The notes under the pieces: model-generated | What the model was told of the DNA's origin: nothing | What the model saw: the letters and a program-made list of their open reading frames with translations, nothing else | The model's database searches: none | Program-made: the position numbers and the translations under genes | Part shown: positions 23,903 through 33,764 of the stretch, in pieces | Layout: each line of letters opens with the position of its first letter | Numbering within the stretch: position 1 is the stretch's first letter | Assembly: GCA_034406715.1 (NCBI GenBank) | Contig: CP137877.1 | Span: forward strand, 620,001 to 684,000 | Direction: 5' to 3' | DNA from: Rhodotorula mucilaginosa | Lineage: Eukaryota; Basidiomycota; Microbotryomycetes; Sporidiobolales; Sporidiobolaceae | Length of the DNA: 64,000 bases

Positions 23903-24760
23903 AATGCCGCCCTCGGCTCGCGGCCGTCTCTCACTCGCTCTAGACGCCACCCTGCGCAGGTACATCTAGGAAAGCTTCCTCCAGTCTCACGGGGACAAGG
24001 CTGACGCGCTCGTCGCGGTGCTCGCTTGCGATTCGAGTCGCCGCCGTTACATTGCCCCCGACTTTGTCAAGATGGCTTGACATCGGAGTTGGGATGCTCA
24101 CAAGACGCGTTGGGTCAAGCTGCTGTCGACGCTGTACCTGCGCTTCGGCAACTTGAAGGGATTCGCGCAACGACCACGACGACTGGGAGGTTCTTGACCT
24201 GTTCCGACAGTGCACTCGCTCGCCAGTCACCTCCCCCGGTGCCTATCTGCACATCTCGATGATGAATGGCTCTTCAAAGCCAAACCGCCATCACACTTCC
24301 AACATGTCATTTTGGCTGCCTTTGGCACTCTGTCAGATCGCCGATGCGCCTCTTCGCAGGCAGCCTTTGTTCGACTCCTCACCATTCCGACTGCTGAACT
24401 CGGCTGCACTGCCGTCGGGGTGCGCAATCGCTCGCCCGACCCGTCGACGAGTGAATTCGAAATGCGGCGTGACTTTGAAGATTGCAGAAAGTATCTCTGC
24501 GGTACCAGGCAGTTTGTTTCCGACTTTTGTAATTTCAGGACAGAAACCAGGCCTTTCTCCCAGCTATCTCCCTCGCTACTGTTCCAAAGTAATAACAGAC
24601 CGTTTTCACCGAGCTCAAGGAGCCGAGCTAGTCATCGAGAGAGATACTCAGGGGGGCGGATCAGCCAAAAGAATCGGGGTTCGGCGCCGCCTGACTGGCC
24701 TTCCCTTTCGTTCGTGCTTGAGAGTGGCGACGCGAGCCCGGAACAAGACGGAGATTAATG
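23903..24760 (+). pseudogene. decayed protein-coding remnant, family unknown
   Basis: Protein-like segments lie in order on the plus strand but in more than one frame and with stops between them: MPPSARGRLSLALDATLRRY at 23903, then ESFLQSHGDKADALVAVLAC and SRRRYIAPDFVKMA to about 24080, RWVKLLSTLYLRFGNLKGFA near 24110-24170, DWEVLDLFRQCTRSPVTSPG near 24185-24240, and HLDDEWLFKAKPPSHFQHVI, then AAFGTLSDRRCASSQAAFVR to about 24480. No single set of introns I could find links them. I do not recognise the family. It could be a degenerated host gene, or chance frames; the amino-acid texture favours the former. Confidence 0.3.
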
Positions 24761-25403
24761 ACTGGTCTAGTGCGGGAAGCGCCGAACCACCACGATCAGA
24801 AAGAAGGGGCCAACACAGGGAGACAGGAGGCAAAGAATTGCCGCGAGGGTCGCCTCAGGCGAGCTCGCGCCCGTCCTCGCGTCCGCTCTCGGTCGAACGC
24901 TCCTTTCGCGCCCACGCTTCTAGTTTCGCCGAACTCGCTAGGTTATTCTAAGCCTTTTTCAGAAAGCTCTGTATAGTAAGGAGTCTGGGCACAATAGACA
25001 GTGCTAGCTCCGGTGGACCGCGAGTTTGCGCAAGCCGTTGCGGTTTCTGAGCACGACCGAGCAAGCGGCTGCTACTCTCCTCCGCCCATTCTCTCCGATC
25101 ACTCAAGCTCTAATTTGCAGACCATACTCTGAGGCTTGCTCAGATGCAAGCGGATCGAGACGAATTTCAGCGACGAACATTGTCCGGCTTGTCCACGGAC
25201 TTGGCGACACCGATCGCGCCGCTTCGGACGTCCGTCCTTAAGGCTTCCCGACGCAAAGGAGCCCCCCACGGACTCCAGGTGTCTCGATGCTAGACTCCTG
25301 TCCGGGCTGCCGAGTAGAGGCGCCGCCGAATCAAGTTGGGCGGACGCTCGATTGGGCTCGTTAAACTCTTTTTCTTTACCACTGTCTCTCTGCTACTACT
25401 CGA

Positions 25404-25460
25404 TCTCTCGTCAACGCTGAGCCGTGGCGACGCACCATTCTCTCGTCAACGCTGAGCCGT
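25404..25460 (+). repeat. 22 bp direct repeat before a start codon
   Basis: The 22-base sequence TCTCTCGTCAACGCTGAGCCGT occurs at 25404-25425 and again at 25439-25460, a period of 35. The second copy ends 12 bases before the ATG at 25472. The repeat may be a small tandem duplication of the leader. Confidence 0.8.
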
Positions 25461-25471
25461 CGCGAGTCACC

Positions 25472-26407
25472 ATGCCGGAAAAAAGCGGTTCCGATCGCCC
25501 GCAGCTGCAGGAGTCAAGCTTTGTCTCCTTTCCCCCGCCACAAGACCGGCACGAGAACGGGTCCGATGTCTGGACGGCAGCAGCAAGGGCGGCGCTAGAA
25601 AGAGCCAGGCAACGATACGAGAACGGTGTGGCACCGCGTACGCCACAATCCTCGACCCTGTTCTCCGATGAAAGAACGCTCGACGAGCATCACGGGCCAC
25701 TCACTCGCAATCACACCTTCCCGCAAGCTCCTTCCACCGCACGCCAAGCCAAAGGATGTACTTTGGCAGCAAGCGAAGTCAACAAGGCGCAAGAGGAGGA
25801 ACTGGGACCGTCGACCCAGTCGAGGAGAATTTCTGACTCCAGCGAACACGTGCTCGACAGTGACCCCAAACCCCTAGATCACTACCATTCATTTCCCCTA
25901 GACCCTCCCGACGTGGTCAAAGCAAAAGAAAAGATTGCGGCGGCAAAAGCCAGAGCCGAGGACTCGCTTAGACGGGGGCACCCGAAGCCGTCGAGGGGAC
26001 TTTCTTTGCCACTTGTCAACGGACAACGATTCGAGAGCGCACCTGAGTACTTGAAAATACGTAGAGACCAAGCTTCCGAGCGCGTGACTCATCAGGGGAT
26101 ACTCACCGCTCCTAGGCGTCGACAGAAAGTTCAGAAGGCCGCCGAGTCTGCAAGGGCAAGTCCAAATCATCGCAGCCTGTGTCCGCTTCGGAAGCACGAC
26201 CGCCGCATGTCGGCCGCTCTGAATGTTGCGGTGCAGAGACGAGGTGCTGTGGCACGACTTGTGGTGCTAAAGCTCACCCCGCCGCAATACCTCTGCAGGA
26301 AAATCAGCGCAGCATCGGCCATGTCCGTCTGTCACACCGCCAGCGCAAATTTTACGGCAAGCACCACGCGGGCTGTCCAGCCGAGGGAACCCGATCTACG
26401 TGAGTGA
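25472..26407 (+). CDS. hypothetical low-complexity charged protein
   Basis: A 311-codon open frame with a good start context (GTCACCATG). Family unknown. It is rich in Lys, Arg, Ala, Ser and Pro, with helical Ala/Lys/Arg segments such as WTAAARAALERARQRYENG and VVKAKEKIAAAKARAEDSLR, which look like two copies of one motif, each preceded by a His-containing block (HHGPLTRNHTFPQAP and LDHYHSFPLDPP). From about 26150 on, the next frame looks more protein-like, giving a Cys-rich stretch (SECCGAETRCCGTTCGAKAH, then GHVRLSHRQRKFYGKHHAG) that runs to a stop at 26403. So the true C-terminus may come from a splice or a frameshift. Nothing here indicates a function. Confidence 0.5.
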   Translation: MPEKSGSDRPQLQESSFVSFPPPQDRHENGSDVWTAAARAALERARQRYENGVAPRTPQSSTLFSDERTLDEHHGPLTRNHTFPQAPSTARQAKGCTLAASEVNKAQEEELGPSTQSRRISDSSEHVLDSDPKPLDHYHSFPLDPPDVVKAKEKIAAAKARAEDSLRRGHPKPSRGLSLPLVNGQRFESAPEYLKIRRDQASERVTHQGILTAPRRRQKVQKAAESARASPNHRSLCPLRKHDRRMSAALNVAVQRRGAVARLVVLKLTPPQYLCRKISAASAMSVCHTASANFTASTTRAVQPREPDLRE

Positions 26408-26501
26408 TAACGACAGGCAGGGCATCAAGCAGACTGCGACAGGGCCACATCTGAAGCAGGGAAACGCAATGAACATTTTCATGTAATTCTACGTACACTT
26501 G

Positions 26502-26769
26502 TGAAGAGGGCAATCGAGCCAGCCCAGACAAAGGTGCTACGCGTCATAGATGGATCAGTAGGGTGACGAAGAGCGTAGTGAGAAGTGACTCGTACATCTT
26601 GGACTGCAGGTTGCCGTATCCGTCATCGGTGATGTAGGGAACGATGATGGCTGTGAAAGGGAGACGGAGGTCAGCACGAGCGGCATAGAGTGTAGCATAG
26701 CGAGGTGACTGGCCAATTATAAAGTTTTGAGCTACGTGTAGATGAGGTTCACACGAGACCAGGATGGTT
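26502..26769 (-). pseudogene. inverted duplicate fragment of the sugar transporter gene
   Basis: Read on the minus strand, this matches the transporter gene at 31319-31588 nearly base for base over about 270 bp, with roughly 15-20 differences by eye. It includes the end of one intron (CTCATCTACACGTAG), the exon encoding the IVPYITDDGYGNLQSK block, the next intron, and the first bases of the following exon (CACCTTTGTCTGGGCTGG). Introns are retained, so it arose from DNA rather than from a reverse-transcribed mRNA. Homology stops abruptly at both ends inside the gene, so the copy has no start, no promoter of its own and no complete domain. Confidence 0.88.
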
Positions 26770-27127
26770 TGCAAATCTTCGTTGCTCAAAGCCACCTTTA
26801 ATAACAGATGTCGCCCTTGATATTTCTGCTTTGACCGCGGATTTGTTGATTTGCAGTGCATCACTCTTATGCTCTACATGTTGATGAAAGTACTGAGACG
26901 AAAGTGCGCGCATGCCATAGCAATCAAGCGCGAACGATAATTTGCGGCCGCGCTGCTCACGGACCACACCCAATTGTTTCAGCGCCTTGGGGGTCAACCC
27001 TTGAGTGCATTGCGTGTCTTCTCACCCCCAATGTGAGGGAGACCTGCGGGGAACTGTGCCGTCCCTTAAGTTGTTCCGCTGCAACTTCCGGCGCTTGAGC
27101 GACCGCACGGCAAACTGCTTTTACAGT

Positions 27128-27772
27128 TTAATGATGGGAGGACTTCGCTGGGGAATGTACAGGGTGTCCGCGCACCTCTTGAGAGGGGTACATCAGAAGT
27201 TCATTCGCAGCGAATGGCAGATCTCTACACGCGCTCACGCCCCGCAAGTCGTTCTGTTTCCGCCGCCCAAACTTCCGGAGGAAAGCCCGAGGCCTCGGAG
27301 TCTTACGAAAGTTGCGCTGTAGTGACGTTGTAGATGCGTTGCCACTTGTGTGCCCTTCAGTCTTGGGCTCGAGGCGCTGGCGCTCGGAGGAGCGCGGGCT
27401 ACAGTCGCTGCTCGTTTGAGAAGGCCAGCGTTCGATCTCGCGGAGAAATTTTCTCGCTGCTGCCGGATCTTCTGCAGGCTTGGAAAGACAGTTGCCGATA
27501 AAGTACGCATGTCGATAGCCGCTCGGAAGCGATATACTCACAGCAGAGCGAGTTTGGCCGACGCGATTCGACCCATGGCCTGCCAAGTGCGCCCACGCCG
27601 TGGACGATCCGGACCGCAGTTCGCCGAGACCGAATGGCCATGCTCTTCCCTTTTCCTTTCGTTTCCACGCCCTACTTTTCCTTCTAAGGAGCATAGAACC
27701 CGTGCGCTTATGCTTCCGCTCTCGATGCGACGCCCAACTCTCCTTTGCCGCTTTCGAGTTCGACTTCGTCAA
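27128..27772 (-). CDS. dubious open frame
   Basis: A 214-codon frame on the minus strand, rich in Arg and Ser. The central part (GYRHAYFIGNCLSKPAEDPA, then AARKFLREIERWPSQTSSDC) looks more protein-like than its ends. There is no known domain. Its C-terminal half runs into sequence with little coding character, and no supporting introns were seen. It may be part of a decayed gene or chance. Confidence 0.18.
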   Translation of the reverse strand: MTKSNSKAAKESWASHRERKHKRTGSMLLRRKSRAWKRKEKGRAWPFGLGELRSGSSTAWAHLAGHGSNRVGQTRSAVSISLPSGYRHAYFIGNCLSKPAEDPAAARKFLREIERWPSQTSSDCSPRSSERQRLEPKTEGHTSGNASTTSLQRNFRKTPRPRAFLRKFGRRKQNDLRGVSACRDLPFAANELLMYPSQEVRGHPVHSPAKSSHH

Positions 27773-27878
27773 CCTAAGCCCCCGCCGGAGCCTCGATGTG
27801 ACCCCCGCGCGACGAGGCTTTCAGCACTCGGCCTCGTTCCCCTATACGCCCGTTCGGATACGGCAAACTAGCAGCGCA

Positions 27879-28770
27879 ATGGCCTTTCAAGTATCTGCAA
27901 GCTCTGTAAGTACCGAAGCATTTCGCACACTACTCGTCGACCCGAAGGCTGACCTCTCCAGCGACCCTCCACAAGGCGGCGCCCCTCGCCGTCCCACGGC
28001 TTACCTCTCCTTCGACGTCAGAACGATCTGTTCCGGCCACTGTTGCTCTGCCGACATCCGCTCTCTCGAGCTCCGAGACTGCACAGGACGTGGTCGACGC
28101 TGCGGCTCGAACGAATCCGGATTTCTCTGCCGGATCGCGTCGGAACGCACGCGGGCGCTCGACTCCAGCCTCAAGATGGCTTCACTACGTGACACGCCGT
28201 TTGGTGCTTCCTCACCGACATTAGCTCGTCTCGCTCGACCTCGCACGCCGGCCTTTGCTTTCTCACGCCGCGGCTCATTCTCCAATCGATCCGCGATTCT
28301 CGACGAAATGCCGCCCACGCGATCTTGCATGCGGCTGTCCGTCCACGCGGCCGGGCAAGGGGAGGCGGAGTTGAGGATGGAGCACAGCGGAGAAGTCATG
28401 AGGAGGACCACGGCCAGCATGCGGAGTGAAATTTCCGCTCCTCCACCTTCATCCAGCCTCCCATTCCTGGCCATCGATCTCTCCTGGCACGACAACAACC
28501 GCTTGTTTGTGCAGGCGTACGCGCCTTGCCGAGCTGCACGGTACAAGAGCGTCATACTCGAGCGGCTTGGAGATCACAACGAGCGGTTTCCGCCTGCAGG
28601 GCATCGCTTTTCCGCTTCCAACATGACGCCGGCTGCCGAGACGCCGAGCCCTTCCGAGCTGCCGCGCCGGCGTCGATGAGCTGAGCAGATCCAAGCTGGG
28701 CGGCGAGCTCGTCCCCGTCCCCATTCAGCTGAGCTTGCGTGGCGGTGCTCCACATGTCCGATCCGAAAAC
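27879..28770 (+). other. unresolved coding-like segments
   Basis: ATGGCCTTTCAA at 27879 is followed by a plausible donor (GTATCT or GTAAGT). Downstream segments read VVDAARTNPDFSAGSRRNAR and STPASRWLHYVTRRLVLPH in one frame (about 28090-28220), MRLSVHAAGQGEAELRMEHS in a second (about 28328-28390), and SKLGGELVPVPIQLSLRGGA, then ENAELGSPNAVIFASSPFSQ, in a third (about 28690-28830). I could not join them with canonical introns. This is either a multi-exon gene whose splicing I failed to read or a degenerated gene. Confidence 0.25.
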
Positions 28771-29185
28771 GCGGAGTTGGGCTCTCCGAACGCCGTCATC
28801 TTTGCTTCCTCGCCCTTCTCCCAGTCGGCTCTACTGGCTGGCAGGGTTCACAAATGGCTGCTCAGGGCAAGTGTACTCGCTGGCATGTGATGTCGGCGCT
28901 GGCCTGGGTCCGGTGACCGTCCACAACGTCGACCGCAACCTCATCATGACGAACTTGAGAAGGCCCCAGCGGGTGCTCCGCACGACTTGGATGCGCGCTT
29001 TCTCTTCTCCGTGGCACCGCACGCTTCACCTTCGCGGGACCATCTCTCCGCACATCAGCTTTGCCACCCCTCGGAGGCTGGTCGAAAGCTCGCTCAGCTC
29101 TTGTTGGCTCCGCTCCAACTCTCTCTTCGGCTTCCCCTCCTCCTGCTTGCCGGAAGGACCACCCGCTGCTGTCGACTGAAGCATC

Positions 29186-31893
29186 ATGGCGGACGACTCA
29201 CATCCCCCTTCGAAGACGACTACCCTCGCCGGCTCAGCCGCACCCAGTCGCGCTGCATCCCGACCCTCGGTCGAGAAGCCCGCCAACGCCCCCCACCCGC
29301 CATCTCGCGCCCCTTCGACATACCATGTCCAGGACGAGGTCGAGGAGGTTCCGACCAAGGACCGCGCACCCGTCTTTGTCGTCGCGCTCTGCTTGTTCCA
29401 GTCTCTCGCCGGTCTCTTGTTCGGGTGAGTCGCGCTTTTTCGGGGGTTGACGGATCGACAGTCATCGGGGCGGCGAGGTAGCTGACCCCGACATTACCAT
29501 ACAGATGGGAGCAGGGTGTCATTGCGGGTCTCATCACGAACGACGCATGTAAGTAGGCGCGGTCGACAAGCGGGAGGACCGGGAGCTGACTCTTTCCGTC
29601 TCTTGCCTATAGACCAGCGGCGCTTTGGTGAACCCGATGCCGCATCGGCGTCCGGCTACTCTATCCCGTCCACTCGGCAATCGTTGATCACGGGCTTCAT
29701 GTCGCTCGGCGCCCTCTTTGGCGCCCTCATGATCGGATACGGCTCGCGCCGCGTCGGCATCAAGGTCTCGTACCTCTTCTCCCTCATCATCTACATGGCC
29801 GGCGTCGCCATCGAGACTTCGGGCCACAACAGCTGGGTCCAGGAGATGATGGGTCGTCTCGTGACCGGTTGGGGCGTCGGTTCCCTCTCGCTCCTCGCCC
29901 CGCTCTACCAGGCCGAGTGCTCGCCGAAGCACCTTCGCGGCCTCATCACCGGTATGTTACAATCCGGTCTACACGTCGACTCCCGGAAACACGCGCTCCG
30001 GAGCTCGTAACGCTGACAAATCTCCCCGCCACCTTTTCCACCTTTTCTTGGCGAGTTTTTAGGCACATATCAGCTGATGGCGACCGTGGGCATCTTCCTT
30101 AGCAATGCCGTCAACTACTCGCTTCATTCTAGGGGTGACGACTTCAGTTGGCGCTTCCCCATCGCTCTACAGTTCATTTGGGCCGCTCTCGTCTTCGCCG
30201 GGACTGCGGCCTCGCCCGAATCGCCCCGCTACTACGTGCAGCGTGGCCACCTCGACCGCGCACGTGTCAACCTCGCCAAGCTCCGTGACCTGCCGGAGGA
30301 CGACCCCGCGCTCCTGGCCGAGCTGGACATGATCATCAAGGGAGTCGAGGACGAGAAGCTCGCCAACGATTCTACGTACCTCGACTGCTTCCGCCCGAAG
30401 GACCGTATGCTGCAGCGCACCATGAACGGTATCCTCATCCAGATGGGCCAGCAGTGGACCGGAGGTGAGTCGTCAGCGCGTTTCGGAGTTCTCGGCTTCT
30501 CGCACTTTTCTTCCTGGCGTTTTCTGACGTTCTTCTACTGTTTCCGCAGTGAACTTCTTCTTTTCATACGGAAATAAGGTACGTATAGAGTATATAGAAC
30601 TTGTCCGCGTCCTCGTAGCGGTCTTGGATCGCGAGAAATCGCGGTCCGAAGGTTTTTCCCGGAGAACTGACCGAATTGCGCTCTTTCCGACCCGCACAGT
30701 TCTTCGCCGCCTCGGGCATCAAGGACTCGTACCAGACGCAGCTTATCCTGTCCGGCATCAACGTCATTGGCACTTTCCCGGGTCTTTTCGCCGTCGACAA
30801 GATGGGTCGCCGCACCGTCCTCTTTATTGGTTCCGCCATCATGTTCTCCGGTCAGATCATCGCCGGAGCTGTCAACACTGCTCGTGAGTGCTCCCACTAT
30901 ACCCCTATCCCAGCCTGTGGTTCTCCGTCAGACTCCGGACCCGTTCCGTCGTCGCCGACCCTGACCCCGTCTTCGCTTCCCCAGTTCCCGACGACCCCGC
31001 TGCCGGCAAGGCCCTCATCTTTGCCAGTTGCTGGTTCATCTTCGGTTTCGCATCGTAAGCAGTCATGTCCGGTCATCCTCCGGGATTAAATTGCGTCTGA
31101 CTCGCGGTTTTGCGACGGAACAGGTCTTGGGGTCCTCTCGGCTGGGTTGTCGCCGCCGAGCAGTTCCCGCTCAAGATCGCACCGCTTTGCGTATCGCTTG
31201 CTACTGCATCCAACTGGGTAAGTCGTCCCAGCCGCGGGCGCTCGATCGCGATGTGCCGTTCATTCTCGCCGTTTTTGCTGACCTTTCACTCCCTCCGCTT
31301 GTCCTCGCTTGATGCGTAACCATCCTGGTCTCGTGTGAACCTCATCTACACGTAGCTCAACAACTTTATAATTGGCCAGTCACCTCGCTATGCTACACTC
31401 TATGCCCCTCGTGCTGACCTCCGTCTCCCTTTCACAGCCATCATCGTTCCCTACATCACCGATGACGGTTACGGCAACCTGCAGTCCAAGATGTACGAGT
31501 CACTTCTCACTATGCTCTCTCGACATCCTACTGATCCATCTATGACTCGCAGCACCTTTGTCTGGGCTGGCTCGATTGCCCTCTTCACCACCTACGTCTT
31601 CTTCTTCATCCCGGAGACTCGCGGTCTCTCGCTCGTCCAGGTCGACGAGATGTATCTCACGTGAGTGTACAAGTCCCCCTACGCCGTGTGACGCATCAAC
31701 TCAGCCTCTTCATCCGTGCAGCGGCGTTCCGGCGTGGCGCTCGTCCTCCTGGACTCCGTACGGAGGCGCGACCGCTCGCAACCGCGAGGAGCGCATGAAC
31801 GAGGCGAAGCGCCTCAAGCTCGGCAACGAGACGACTCACCACGAGACCGTCGCCAAGCGGAACCTCGCCGACGACGACGCCAACCGCGTCTAA
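29186..31893 (+). CDS. MFS sugar transporter
   Basis: A twelve-helix sugar porter of the major facilitator family, plasma membrane, importing hexose or a related sugar by family analogy. About eleven exons. Marks in order: FQSLAGLLFGWEQGVIAGLI (TM1), GSRRVGIKVSYLFSLIIYMA, the GRLVTGWGVGSLSLLAPLYQ block (the G-R-...-G-G-.. motif), PESPRYYVQRG at the end of TM6, FGFASSWGPLGWVVAAEQFP and the C-terminal FFFIPETRGLSLVQVDEMYL. The short exon VNFFFSYGNK is flanked by clear introns. One junction near 31362-31425 needs a GC-AG intron or retention (see findings). The C-terminal tail (KRLKLGNETTHHETVAKRNL) is hydrophilic. A 270 bp piece of this gene is also found inverted at 26502-26769. Confidence 0.9.
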
Positions 31894-32654
31894 ACGTCGA
31901 CCTTCTCTTTCTTTGCCCCCCCCCCCCCCCCCCTCGCTTTCGCATATCTATTTAGACTTTGCTGCATCGTACTCATACCTTCTTTGCATGCTTACACCAC
32001 TCTCATAGAGTTTCTCCGTCCGTCTTAGACCGCCGACGTGACCATACTTGTGAAAATCAACATTCGTCGCATTTCCCCAAATATCCTGCTCACGCGCTGC
32101 CTGCTCTTACTGTCTTAGGCACAGGGATCCCGGTCGAAGTGAGATCTGGCCTACTATACTGGGCTTACCGCTTGCCGTGAACCTTGCGTCGAGTAGGCGT
32201 CAAGCGGCCGCCGGCCGCTAAAATTGCGTTCATTCCTATGCAATCGGCGTGTCGCACGCGTGTTCCCACAGTCTTGCGGCACCCGCCTTCGATTGACTTG
32301 CGGCAGGGCATGCGATTGGATGTAGATGAAAAGACCTGCAGGCGACCTCGCGTGCACGGTCAAGGTGTGGAAGCTGTCGGAACAAATTACCTCCACCACC
32401 TGGATAGCTCGGAGAATGGCCAGAGCCACCCCTCAGAGGAGGGGACTGAGGGAAAGAAGGATGGCTGCTCGCATCTGCGCTGCGGTCAATGGAACTCCCG
32501 ACTGTTGCGAGCCCGAGGGGGAGGCGCAAGGCCGCCCTTTCGCTCTCCGCGTTGGCGTCACCGCCAGGTATCAAGCTGCGGAACTGCGTTTTGCAAGCTA
32601 GAAAGCGAATACAAGCGTTCAAACAAGCGAAGTGATGGATGAAGAGAAGGCGGG
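31894..32654. other. convergent spacer between transporter and F-box-like genes
   Basis: I see no gene here. It holds the 3' ends of the two flanking genes. The bases at about 32594-32635 (GCAAGCTAGAAAGCGAATAC, then AAGCGTTCAAACAAGCGAAG) resemble those at 33707-33745 next to the second F-box-like gene, so the duplicated unit includes the 3' flank. Confidence 0.45.
31916..31933 (+). repeat. poly-C homopolymer
   Basis: A run of 18 C residues begins 23 bases after the transporter stop codon, in its probable 3' untranslated region. Confidence 0.85.
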
Positions 32655-33549
32655 TTACAGATCCATCTTGAGAGCCGCGAGCGCATCCGCCAATGCATCC
32701 TCCGGCGACTCGGTCGAGCGCAAGTATTTGAAGGTGCATTGCGGCGCATTCACGATTGAGTTGACAGCTCGCCGTAAATCTTCGAGGGCGTCCAGATTGT
32801 CATCTGCAGAAGTCTGCGGTCCGTTTTCGGCTGATCGTTGAAGCCAGGTGAACGTGAAGAACTCGAGGTGAGGAAGGTCGACCCGAGAGTTGTGGACGTG
32901 GATTTCGTGCAGAAGAATATGTACACGTCGGATGGTCGATGGCAGGGTCTCGATCACCGACATGAGGTCGTTCGCCTCTGTTTCAGACAGGATGAGTGTT
33001 TCAAGGCGAGGGAAGCGGCCGACGACGTCTCCCACGTATGTCGAGGCCGACCAGCACGCGTCAAAGACCAGGTGGCGTGCTTCACGGTCGCCGACGTCGC
33101 CTTCTCTCTCGAGATCGATATGCCGCAGAAAGAGCATCGTTTCGCTTGAGACAGGAAGAAATCCGAACCAGCATCGGCGATCGTCAACACCGTCACTGTC
33201 GATGTACAGAACACGAGGTGCTGCATCCCACGTCGCTTGTCAGCCCAGAAAAGTTAAAGTTGTCTTCCGGCAAGTCGGATCAGTCGAGGTAAAGGCGGCG
33301 GAGCGGACGGTCCCGACCGAATCCCGCCTCCAATCGCCGCTTGAGGCGTTCGTGCTCGTCCGGTCGCGGCTGATAGGTGTACAGAAATTGATCGTGCAGC
33401 CTATCCCGGGCCCAGGCGGTCAGGGAGCGGTGGACGAGCGAGATCTTGGTGAAGAAGTCGACGCGGTCGTGCAAGCGGTCGATTGCGAGCGGAGGCGCAG
33501 CGAGCTCGAGGATCGTGAGTTCGAGCTCGAGAGGGAGTTTGCAGCGCAT
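32655..33549 (-). pseudogene. F-box/LRR-like paralogue, truncated copy
   Basis: This reads MRCKLPLELELTILELAAPP at 33549, an F-box-like start, and continues with FFTKISLVHRSLTAWARDRL and LYTYQPRPDEHERLKRRLEA to RRLYLD, where a TGA stands in place of the Leu codon of its neighbour. The following 200 or so bases of the neighbour's exon (RLPDDVHGRIEPGTD onward) are absent. The second exon is intact from the CAG acceptor near 33227: APRVLYIDSD, ETMLFLRHIDLE, FPRLETLILSETEANDLMSV, TIRRVHILLHEIHVHNSR, ending APQCTFKYLRSTESPEDALA and KMDL. There is no GT donor between the stop and the acceptor that could skip the stop. The product is either two separate short proteins or none. Family role if intact: SCF ubiquitin-ligase substrate receptor (inferred). 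Confidence 0.6.
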
Positions 33550-33764
33550 CTTGAGCGGCACTTTGAAGCGTGCGGGCGAGACAGTCGATTGTCGAAGACG
33601 AGACCTGCGCAAAGTCCGCGACGCTGGCAACGAGAGGCATGCACGAGGCCGCCTTTCTCTCTTGCTCGCGCTTTCTTGCTTATCAAGCCATAAGATTTGG
33701 GATGGCAAGCTATGAAGTAATTGCAAGCGCTCAAACAAGGGACGCGATCAGGGCGAAAAAAAGG

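Larger units (their letters stand above)
23676..25471. other. accessory intergenic stretch upstream of RPC11
   Basis: About 1.8 kb with no intact recognisable gene. The middle (23903-24760) shows coding-like but interrupted frames and is listed separately as a possible pseudogene. The end (25404-25460) carries a 22 bp direct repeat just before the next start codon. Composition is somewhat less GC-rich than in the housekeeping genes. Confidence 0.45.
26408..29185. other. accessory stretch with gene-fragment copy and unresolved frames
   Basis: A 2.8 kb region without a clear intact gene. It contains an inverted copy of part of the sugar transporter (26502-26769), a less GC-rich patch (about 26770-27000), a 214-codon minus-strand frame (27128-27772) of unknown worth, and coding-like but unlinked plus-strand segments between 27879 and 29130. 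The last part must hold the transporter promoter. Confidence 0.5.

Noticed and set aside
26544-26864. Independent minus-strand protein containing IVPYITDDGYGNLQSK
   Set aside because: It is the inverted partial copy of the transporter and reads through retained intron sequence, so it was called a gene fragment.
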